From NCBI GenBank assembly GCA_013297575.1, contig JAAFHO010000006.1:1-27807 (forward strand): DNA of 27,807 nucleotides. Reading direction: 5' to 3'. This DNA comes from Chitinophagales bacterium. GTDB taxonomy: Bacteria > Bacteroidota > Bacteroidia > Chitinophagales > Saprospiraceae. Made by a program: the position numbers and the translations under genes. A model generated the notes under the pieces. It made no database searches and was not told where the DNA came from. It saw only the letters and a program-made list of their open reading frames with translations. Shown here piece by piece: positions 5,242-12,883 of this stretch (position 1 is the stretch's first letter; each line of letters opens with the position of its first letter).

Positions 5242-8200
5242 CGGATTAACGTAACCTCCCGCTCTAACAATCGTTTCGTTTTACCATTACATTCTATATC
5301 AAATATAAATATGTAAACATCCATCGGGGCCGGTTTGCCGCCTACATTACCATCCCATCTTGGATCATCCGTAGCGTCAAAAATACGTTGCCCCCAACGG
5401 TTGTAAACTTGCAATCGGACTACTTTTTCAAATTGTCCCTCATTTAAAATCACCTGCAAATAATTGTTAATTGTGTCATTATTAGGCGTAAATGCATTGG
5501 GTACTAAAACATTTTCAAAGCAAGGTGGTGCTACAAGTATCCTATAAACCGCTTCCCCTGTACAACCTCCAGCATTGGTGACTCGTACCGTATATGTCGT
5601 AGAGGTATCAGGGCTCGCTGTTGGATTTTGGCAATCTGTGCAATCTAATTTATAGTTAGGTGTCCAGGCATAAGATGCAAAACCCGCAGGGCCTTGCAAC
5701 TGAACAGAGGAACCTTTTTCAATAGTAGTTGTAAATAAAGGCGTAGTAGGTACTTTGGGCACCACTGTCAAATTTACGCAATGTGTACTATCGCAACCAG
5801 CAGAATTCGTGAATTTTTTGCAGTATTCGCCTTGTACAGTTTCAAATTGTCCGGGGAACACCTCTATCGAATCGCCTGAACAGGTTGTTAACACCGAATT
5901 GCCTGCTACAGGAGCAACAATCAGTGTAACACATACTGTACTATCGCAACCATTCACTTTTTGGAAAGTTTTACAATAAGTACCGGCATCTGTTTGCGGT
6001 TCTCCAAAGATAGTAACAGGTGGTTTGCCGGGGCAAGTTTTGATGGTTGGTAATACAATATTGCTAGGTTCTAGTACATCTACTTTTACGACATCTGTTC
6101 CAGTACAGCCCGCAGATAATGTAACCGTTACGCTATACGTTGCTGATGTTGTTGGAAACAATATTTGTTGTTGAGCCGTCGGGTTTACGCCTGGGCCTGT
6201 CCATTGGTAAGTACCACCCGGTGATGCTTGCAAGATAACAGAATCGCCTTTGCAGACCAACTGATCTGGTGTGTTAATACCCAATGCTTCACCATATCGG
6301 ATTTCGAAACGGTGTTCGATAGTACATGTTCCGGCAGTTTCAAATAAGACAAAAGTGAAGAAATCACCATTTTGTACATTTGCATCTGGCGTAAACGTCG
6401 TTTCGGGACAAGCATTACAAGATAGTAGGGTAGTGGGCTGCCAAGTATAAAAATGGCCGGTTGTATTCATTACCCCAATTGTAACAGGTTCTACCGCACA
6501 ACGGGCAAAAGTACCTTGATTAACCACCAATCCATCGATAGGGAAGTATTTGGGAGCACAAGCACAGTTTTCATCGGCAGGGAGAACAGCTAATAATTTA
6601 CAAAGATCCTCTAACGGGATATTTAAATTACCGCCTTGTGTGGCTGTAGCACCTGGCGCAATGGTTTGGTTATAATTCAGCGTTTTTAACAATTGTTCGC
6701 CTGGATCAGGCTTGCCATTACCATTTGTATCAATCCAAAGTTGGAGCACCGCATTTTCAGCAGCCACCGTACCGGGGTTTTCTAATACCGCTTCGAAGTT
6801 AAATCCACCTCCTGTACTGGCCGCACCTGGTGTAAACGACGATAGTTTAAGGTCAGGATTGACAGAGGGGATTTGGAGCAGTGCTTCGCCCGTGGCAATA
6901 TATACACCACAGGACTGATTGATCGTAGCGCAGAATCCATTTGTTTTTTGGCGGGTTTGAGCAATAATAAATTTGTCCAAACAACCCGCAGCATTGCTAT
7001 ATTTTACTTTAATATTGAATTTTACGACACTGCCAGATGATAGCCCTGAATTATAGCCCCATTGTAGCGTTTGGCCTACTTGCAGTGGCGTGCCAGAAGG
7101 CGCATTTTGGACAGGTTGGTACGAACCCGCTACATAAGAAACACCTGTGGGTAAAGTGAAGTAAATACTGTCGTTGGGTGCCGGGCTGCCTTGTAACAAT
7201 AATTGAACGGCAATTTCAAAATCCTCACCACAACTCACCGAAGTAGTAGTAGGCGAAAGATTAATATCAACACCGTAAGCAGGGTTTACGCCTTCCAAAT
7301 TGATGGGTTCGTCGGGCTTGCGGAGGCTATTCGTAAAGGAACCGCATGGCTGAATACCATCTACACCATATATCGGTTGCGCATTAGCGACAAAGCCACA
7401 TTCTGCAATAACCCTAAATCTGATACGGAAAGCATTATTGGGTTCTTCTGGGAAACCAGGTAAACCATTGGTTAATGCAGGTAATATATCTTCTATCTTC
7501 CACAAGTAAATATTACCGGGTTCCGTTCCAGGATTTACTATATTAGTCCAAGTGCCGCCAGGTGAAGGGTACTGTATTTGTGAAGAACCTGGGACAATGG
7601 TTAATCCCGGAGGTAATTTAATAGAAGAGGTAATACCCAAGCCATTACCATCATTGGCATTGGATACTTCAAATGTGAAATAATCCGAAGGTTCGCAGAG
7701 TGGCACATCTGGAGGTTGATTAATGATATCGAGTTCCAGTACGGCATTACTCAACCGTAAATCTAGCACAACTGTATCTCGTCCGCAAGTGCTGGCAAAT
7801 GGATTACCTACAAGATCACAATCCCAACCAAAAATCAGTCGGAGTTTCAGTCCTTCGCAATTGCTGTTTTTGCCTTTAATACGTAGCCCTTGTTGGGCAA
7901 AATTAGTAACTGTACCTAGTTGGAACAAATTGGCCAAACCCGGATATGGTGTAACAGCAGGCAATGCTAGTATTTCAACATCAGAAATGCTACCATTCAA
8001 TGGTTCTACGTACATCCATGTATTGGGGGCTTCGTGTGGACGTAGATTTTTTAGTACAAAATCAATTTCAAAATTTGAACTATTCATATTGAGAATAGTA
8101 GAGTTGAAATCGGCTTTTAAGCGAGGGGCTGCATCCAAGAACCCTGTGCCATCGCGGCGTTGGTAAGTAATTACTGTACTATTTGGGAAAGGCTCTGGAT

Positions 8201-11153
8201 ACGTAATATCGTATTTAACTTGTGCTGTATCTGGCCCAAGGAAGGAGCAGGATTCATCAAAGACAAAATCGGTCCGCAGGCTGAAACCTTCGTCGATTGG
8301 TAGTTCAAAAATCCCTCCAGCGTAGTCAAATTTATAATCCAGTCCTACATTCGACCAAGGAATAGGCTCAGCATTAAACCAAGGTACGCTTTCTTGTAGG
8401 GTAAGATCGGTGAGTGCACTCAAAATATTCACATCTGGTGCGAGCCTATAGTTAAAGTCACTTATTTCTGCAATTTGACGTACTTCAAATGGGAACATAT
8501 TGCCCCTTGCCAAGCGAATACCATAAGCAAATGGTGTAGTTTGCAAAGATGTAGCGCAAGGACGTATCGTGTTTTTGGGGTAAGATCGGGATTGCACATA
8601 TCCAGAATACTGGCTCATTGGCCTTGGCCAACCAATAGAATCAGGGTAAGTCCAAGCGAAATCTCTATCCCATGGCACATTCCTAATATTGATCAAAGCA
8701 GGTGGTTGTCCACCCGCACGTGCAGGGGCATAGTTTTGTTGGAATTGGTATTCATATACATAAAATACCGAGTCACCAACGGTAGGGCCTTGTCCATCGG
8801 GTGCGCAGGTAGCCATCCCTAATCCGAAGGTGCGGTACATGGTCAGAAACCGATCAAGTGTTTGAGGCGGTTGTATATTAACCGCCTGCATTTGGATAAA
8901 ATTCTGGTGCTTGTAGTCCACCAATGGTGCGTCACATTCATACTCCGTGCCATCAGCGCGTTTGACCCTTAAATGGGAACGGATCAGGAACAGCGAGTCG
9001 CGGTTGACTAAACGTAAACGGCCAGTTATTAAATTGTAAGCATCACCATCTAGTTTCCCAAAATCAGATTGCAACGATTCCGTATTGATCTGCAAAGGAA
9101 AATCGGGTACTTGACCAAAGAGTACCACCCCTTTTAATTCAAAACGAAGGGTATCACCCGGCATATATCTATCCAAACGTATTTGCGATAAATCGGGCTT
9201 CAATGCACTATCAGCAATGCGGTTATCGTCATCGTCTTGTAGTCCATAATTGGTACGATAGGTTTTATATTCAACCAATAAACCCGCAGGGATGCCGCTG
9301 CCGCCGCCGCCGCCTGCTCCTGTAGCGCAAGGTGCGTCGGTAATAAGCATAAACAAGTGACAGGCCGTCAATCCACATCCAGGCCCAGCATCTGGGGTAT
9401 TAGTAATGGCTGCTTGCGTAAGTGTTTTTAATCCGCAAGCATTTTCACACATCACTGGGAATGCAGTGGAATTGCCGCCTTCTTGGCCTATTTCCCCTAA
9501 TACATCCATACAGGGTATATCGGGGAAACAAATAAATTTGAGACAGAACGGCATATTGACCGAGTCGCTATTAAACGGCAGGTCAAATGTCAATACAATA
9601 GAGGTAGTTCCTGTTGTTGGATCTACCACCGAAGACGTATAAATCGGTGATTTCCCATCAATTGTAGGTGCTACGCAAGTGCTGTCCCAATAAATGCCCT
9701 TAGGCAATTCAAATCGCGCTTGGAAATAGGTGGTATCTGTGAGAAAACGAGCACTTCTTGCCGTGAAATTGAAATCATAAGTTTCGTCTTCCACTATACA
9801 TTCTTTAATATTGAAACGTGTCAAATGCCGGATAGACAATAAGGCAGAATCAATGACAAACCCAATAGAATCGCTGGCGTTAGCACCTTCTGGGCAAGAT
9901 TTTTCATAAAAAGTAAAGAAATAAGGTGGAATTAAGGCTTGATCGCAATCGGGGAAGCAGGTGAAAAATTTATACCGCAGTAGTGTGGTTGCATTTGCTG
10001 GCGCTAAGGGTATTGTAATTAATGACCGCGATAAATAATCCACATTACAAGCACCAAGTGTAATCGGTGATGAAATAGCTGGCACTATCGGAATCCAACC
10101 TTGACCATTATTATATTCAAATGATGCCGGATCCATGCCTGTAAAACTGTCAAATAACCCATTGTAAAAATCGAGGATCACATTTGTTGCATCTACAGAT
10201 CCGCTATTGACAATCGTAACGATATTGGTAGATGGCGTACCTACACAATAGTCTACGGGGTAACCATAAGTGGTGGTAAATTTTAAATCGGGGTTCTTTG
10301 TACTGGGTAAAATCGTCAATTCCAAATCTGTACTGTCGTACTGGCAAAGGTCGGTATTACAGCCCCATCCCACCCTGATTCGAGATGGATTGTCAAATGA
10401 TGGTGTGCCACAATCGGTTACCGTTAGTTTTTCCGTTATCGTTATTTCTTCATTGAATTCAAAAAGATTATCCCCATCACCAAAACTCGTAAAAAAGGAG
10501 CCATCTAATTCGCCACTAAATAAAACTGGGTTATTGCTTTCATTTGTACCCGAAATGGTCGCGGTGAACCCCGGAAAGTGGTTATCATAAAAAAGCAATC
10601 TCTTGATCGGGCCAAGACGCGTATTTTTTATTTTATAAGTCCGAATGGGCATATCACCTATTTCAGCCGCTGTAGTAATTGGCGATGCACTAGAGATAAC
10701 AACCAGGCCTGTTTCTACTTTATAATTCGTAGAATTTATCATATCCATGCCGCCTGTATAGGTTACGGTCACTTTATTGGTAAATAGTTGCCCGCTATTG
10801 ATCAGCGGCACAAGATCACAAAGTGCCACAACTGTCAGTTTGAATTGCTGTTCGGCACCGGCACCAAGCGATGCGATGCTAAATTTCGGGGCACTAAGGT
10901 CGGTAATATTTTGTTCAACAGCCCCGGTAACAGTACCTCCAACATACTGTATTGAAGCGGGGAGTGCTACTGTTGCAATAATATTGTTGAGTGTACCTGC
11001 GCCTGTGTTTTTTACATTTACAGTGAGGATATCTTCCCCACAAACATAGAGGTCGTCGGGATTTTCAATTGTAATGAGCGCATTTTGCGCAAAAAGTGAG
11101 GAAGACGCAATTAAAAAGCATAGAATAATTGCAACAGAGGCGAATTGTTTCAT
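5238..11153 (-). CDS. Giant secreted T9SS type B surface protein with DUF11-like and Ig-like domains
   Basis: 1971 residues. Signal peptide at 1-22 (MKQFASVAIILCFLIASSSLFA). Residues about 25-600 and 950-1420 contain repeated bacterial-surface domains of DUF11/conserved-repeat type ('CGEDILTVNVKNTGAGTLNN', 'SCGEDFEIAVQLLLQGSPAP'). A GGGGGSG linker lies near 615. A CARDB-like segment with a calcium-loop-like DTNGNGKPDPGEQ is near 1473. Ig-like modules follow near 1625-1880, including two cysteine-rich copies ending GCDSTVCVTL and GCDSTHCVNL. The last 88 residues (1884-1971, VPNAFTPNND..VYNRWGQRIF..EREVTLIR) are a full gliding-motility C-terminal sorting domain. It should be exported by Sec and T9SS and attached to the cell surface, probably as an adhesin or large structural protein; no enzymatic domain was seen. 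The stop codon TAG lies inside the last REP copy of the adjacent array. Confidence 0.9.
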   Translation of the reverse strand: MKQFASVAIILCFLIASSSLFAQNALITIENPDDLYVCGEDILTVNVKNTGAGTLNNIIATVALPASIQYVGGTVTGAVEQNITDLSAPKFSIASLGAGAEQQFKLTVVALCDLVPLINSGQLFTNKVTVTYTGGMDMINSTNYKVETGLVVISSASPITTAAEIGDMPIRTYKIKNTRLGPIKRLLFYDNHFPGFTATISGTNESNNPVLFSGELDGSFFTSFGDGDNLFEFNEEITITEKLTVTDCGTPSFDNPSRIRVGWGCNTDLCQYDSTDLELTILPSTKNPDLKFTTTYGYPVDYCVGTPSTNIVTIVNSGSVDATNVILDFYNGLFDSFTGMDPASFEYNNGQGWIPIVPAISSPITLGACNVDYLSRSLITIPLAPANATTLLRYKFFTCFPDCDQALIPPYFFTFYEKSCPEGANASDSIGFVIDSALLSIRHLTRFNIKECIVEDETYDFNFTARSARFLTDTTYFQARFELPKGIYWDSTCVAPTIDGKSPIYTSSVVDPTTGTTSIVLTFDLPFNSDSVNMPFCLKFICFPDIPCMDVLGEIGQEGGNSTAFPVMCENACGLKTLTQAAITNTPDAGPGCGLTACHLFMLITDAPCATGAGGGGGSGIPAGLLVEYKTYRTNYGLQDDDDNRIADSALKPDLSQIRLDRYMPGDTLRFELKGVVLFGQVPDFPLQINTESLQSDFGKLDGDAYNLITGRLRLVNRDSLFLIRSHLRVKRADGTEYECDAPLVDYKHQNFIQMQAVNIQPPQTLDRFLTMYRTFGLGMATCAPDGQGPTVGDSVFYVYEYQFQQNYAPARAGGQPPALINIRNVPWDRDFAWTYPDSIGWPRPMSQYSGYVQSRSYPKNTIRPCATSLQTTPFAYGIRLARGNMFPFEVRQIAEISDFNYRLAPDVNILSALTDLTLQESVPWFNAEPIPWSNVGLDYKFDYAGGIFELPIDEGFSLRTDFVFDESCSFLGPDTAQVKYDITYPEPFPNSTVITYQRRDGTGFLDAAPRLKADFNSTILNMNSSNFEIDFVLKNLRPHEAPNTWMYVEPLNGSISDVEILALPAVTPYPGLANLFQLGTVTNFAQQGLRIKGKNSNCEGLKLRLIFGWDCDLVGNPFASTCGRDTVVLDLRLSNAVLELDIINQPPDVPLCEPSDYFTFEVSNANDGNGLGITSSIKLPPGLTIVPGSSQIQYPSPGGTWTNIVNPGTEPGNIYLWKIEDILPALTNGLPGFPEEPNNAFRIRFRVIAECGFVANAQPIYGVDGIQPCGSFTNSLRKPDEPINLEGVNPAYGVDINLSPTTTSVSCGEDFEIAVQLLLQGSPAPNDSIYFTLPTGVSYVAGSYQPVQNAPSGTPLQVGQTLQWGYNSGLSSGSVVKFNIKVKYSNAAGCLDKFIIAQTRQKTNGFCATINQSCGVYIATGEALLQIPSVNPDLKLSSFTPGAASTGGGFNFEAVLENPGTVAAENAVLQLWIDTNGNGKPDPGEQLLKTLNYNQTIAPGATATQGGNLNIPLEDLCKLLAVLPADENCACAPKYFPIDGLVVNQGTFARCAVEPVTIGVMNTTGHFYTWQPTTLLSCNACPETTFTPDANVQNGDFFTFVLFETAGTCTIEHRFEIRYGEALGINTPDQLVCKGDSVILQASPGGTYQWTGPGVNPTAQQQILFPTTSATYSVTVTLSAGCTGTDVVKVDVLEPSNIVLPTIKTCPGKPPVTIFGEPQTDAGTYCKTFQKVNGCDSTVCVTLIVAPVAGNSVLTTCSGDSIEVFPGQFETVQGEYCKKFTNSAGCDSTHCVNLTVVPKVPTTPLFTTTIEKGSSVQLQGPAGFASYAWTPNYKLDCTDCQNPTASPDTSTTYTVRVTNAGGCTGEAVYRILVAPPCFENVLVPNAFTPNNDTINNYLQVILNEGQFEKVVRLQVYNRWGQRIFDATDDPRWDGNVGGKPAPMDVYIFIFDIECNGKTKRLLEREVTLIR

Positions 11154-11201
11154 AGCTGAAAATAGTTTTTAATTTTGATGAAGGATAATTTTATTGATGC
11201 T

Positions 11202-11209
11202 CAAATGTA
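11202..11209 (-). promoter_or_regulatory. Predicted -7 box for the 1971-residue surface protein gene
   Basis: TACATTTG on the minus strand matches TAnnTTTG and lies 48 bp upstream of the ATG at 11153. No clear TTTG -33 element at standard spacing. The remaining intergenic sequence to 11385 is A/T rich with short TATCA direct repeats and no obvious gene. Confidence 0.4.
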
Positions 11210-11385
11210 AAACGTTTATTTGAAATGAAATAAATTTCTATCACGAAATTATTATTTTTGTATAATTCTATCATTCCGCTATCATCTATCAGTTTATCAT
11301 AAGTCATCGAAGCAAAGATGCGCATAAGTTATTTTTGGCTGCTTAATATCTTGAAATTAAGTCGCATTTTTACTACACAAAAGCA

Positions 11386-12033
11386 CTATTGCCCTCCAAT
11401 TACTTCACTCAATGCCAAAACTAACCCAAAAACAAATAATACCAGCCCAATACTCCGCCGCACCATTAATATATGTGTCGGTGTAAGCCATACGCGCAGA
11501 AATTTAGCACCATATATTTTTAAAGCATCGGTCAAAATTAACACAGCCATCATTGCTCCAAAAAATAAGTAGGTTTCGAATGTGTTCCACCCTTGCGGCG
11601 CAACAATTCCCGTTGCTGTACCCAACCAAAAGACTAAAGTGCCTGGATTGAACGAATTAATCAAAAAGCCACGCAGCCAAAGTCCTGTTATTCCTTTTTC
11701 CTCTACTAAAATTTGTTGTTCCTTTGCCGAAACAGAATTGGTCTTTTTGCCGTTTAGCCATGTAGTAAGCCCAAACGCAATCAGCATTAATCCGCCCAAA
11801 ATACCCGCCCAAAAACGAAAACCATTTAAGGCAACGATATGTTTCATGGCTTCCATTCCTTTTTGAACGGCCAAAATAAATAATATATCGCTGCACCAAA
11901 TACCTGTAGCAACAGCAAGTCCCGCGCGGTAACCACGATCCAAAGTGGCTTCCACAATGGAAAAAAACAGCGGGCCGATCATAAAACTTAAGGTGAAGCC
12001 CAGTAATAATCCTTTTAGTAATAGCGCATACAT
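11386..12033 (-). CDS. LysE-family amino-acid/metabolite exporter
   Basis: 215 residues from the ATG at 12033; the frame stays open another 70 codons upstream but that extension overlaps the divergent gene and has no membrane-protein character, so it is rejected. The N-terminal signature 'LLLGFTLSFMIGPLFFSIVEATLDRGYRAGLAVATGIWCSDI' region (GP near 20, then Gly-rich helix) is characteristic of LysE/RhtB exporters, which have six helices and export amino acids or related small molecules by proton antiport. Second-half motif 'GFLINSFNPGTLVFWLG' (NP-G in helix 4) also fits. Substrate cannot be read from sequence. The next gene leftward, the giant surface protein, is 232 bp away with its own promoter box. 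Confidence 0.85.
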   Translation of the reverse strand: MYALLLKGLLLGFTLSFMIGPLFFSIVEATLDRGYRAGLAVATGIWCSDILFILAVQKGMEAMKHIVALNGFRFWAGILGGLMLIAFGLTTWLNGKKTNSVSAKEQQILVEEKGITGLWLRGFLINSFNPGTLVFWLGTATGIVAPQGWNTFETYLFFGAMMAVLILTDALKIYGAKFLRVWLTPTHILMVRRSIGLVLFVFGLVLALSEVIGGQ

Positions 12034-12037
12034 CGCG

Positions 12038-12065
12038 CAAATGTAGTAAAAATGGTAGTAGCAAA
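12038..12065 (-). promoter_or_regulatory. Predicted promoter of the LysE-type gene, placed almost on the start codon
   Basis: Minus strand TACATTTG (12045-12038) matches the -7 consensus and TTTG (12065-12062) lies 16 bp upstream as a -33 candidate. The box ends only 4 nt before the ATG at 12033, so transcription would begin at or just next to the start codon, giving a leaderless or nearly leaderless mRNA. The -33 part lies inside the coding region of the divergent gene. Confidence 0.4.
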
Positions 12066-12735
12066 GATACAAGATCAAATTACAGCCTATAAACAATGGC
12101 TCGCATCGCTCCGAGAACATCCCAATACGTGGTGGTTGGAATCGGTTCAGTTCTTTCAGGACAATTGGAATATGGATACACCCAATCCACCCCAAATGTT
12201 GGATGCGTGTTTCCAAAATACATTTACCCGCCGTCTGTGGCAATCCGATAGCTGGCGACCCAAAGAAATAGCCATGCTTTTTTATGGGTATAATCCGATG
12301 ATGATGAAAGCCATGTTCGAGGATTTAATGAACGAAACCAAAGAAGTAGATATGCGTATTTCGCGTTTTCTGTTTGGTATGGACACCCTGCTCGGCGATT
12401 ACAAAAGCGATCACCCCACTTCCGTAGAAAATAACCATTACCACGATGATTATAGAATGATTGCGCTGTACCTCGCGTTTCGTTATCCAGAAACGTATGC
12501 TGCTCCGTATGATTTACCCACTTTTGCAGTCACTTTGGAGCGATTGGGTGCACGCGACATTCCTCAAGTTAATGATCTTCCCCGTTTTTTTAAGGTGCAT
12601 CGTACATTAATGACGTTTTTGGAAAAAGACCCCGAAGTAGCGCGTTTGTTTCAAAAGCATATAAGACCCAAGCACCATTATCAAGGGAAAAACTTAGCAA
12701 TGGCTGTTGACTTCTCTAGGTTTGTGGCAAGGTGA
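12052..12735 (+). CDS. Conserved hypothetical protein, 227 residues
   Basis: A soluble, mostly helical protein without signal peptide or membrane segment, rich in Trp, Phe, Met and His. I do not recognise the family with certainty. Notable segments are 'TFTRRLWQSDSWRPKEIAML' (residues about 57-76), 'YGYNPMMMKAMFEDLM', 'NHYHDDYRMIALYLAFRYPE' and 'KHIRPKHHYQGKNLAMAVDF' near the C-terminus. The 'YRMI.LYL..RYP..YA.Y' portion faintly resembles the N-terminal region seen in some McrB-like AAA proteins of Bacteroidota, but no ATPase domain follows, so this is only a hint. The ATG at 12052 is 18 bp from the divergent LysE start. The downstream gene topA has its own promoter box. Confidence 0.7.
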   Translation: MVVAKIQDQITAYKQWLASLREHPNTWWLESVQFFQDNWNMDTPNPPQMLDACFQNTFTRRLWQSDSWRPKEIAMLFYGYNPMMMKAMFEDLMNETKEVDMRISRFLFGMDTLLGDYKSDHPTSVENNHYHDDYRMIALYLAFRYPETYAAPYDLPTFAVTLERLGARDIPQVNDLPRFFKVHRTLMTFLEKDPEVARLFQKHIRPKHHYQGKNLAMAVDFSRFVAR

Positions 12736-12791
12736 TTTCCTGTTTTTTTTCAATAATTTACGATTATACCCTTTTTTCTTAAATAACCCCT

Positions 12792-12799
12792 TAATTTTG
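12792..12799 (+). promoter_or_regulatory. Predicted -7 box for topA
   Basis: TAATTTTG followed by CG matches TAnnTTTG; it lies 84 bp upstream of the topA ATG, leaving a leader of roughly 80 nt. The expected -33 position is T-rich (12771-12780) but lacks a clear TTG. Confidence 0.45.
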
Positions 12800-12883
12800 C
12801 GCCGAATTTCACTCCAAAACAAGGCATTTTAAACAAACCAGCCGTTAACGGGTTTATTGTGCCTACGTTTCTAATTAATATAA

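Noticed and set aside
12034..12243. 70-residue N-terminal extension of the LysE-type protein
   Set aside because: It overlaps the divergent gene antisense, has no membrane character, and the family N-terminus starts at 12033.
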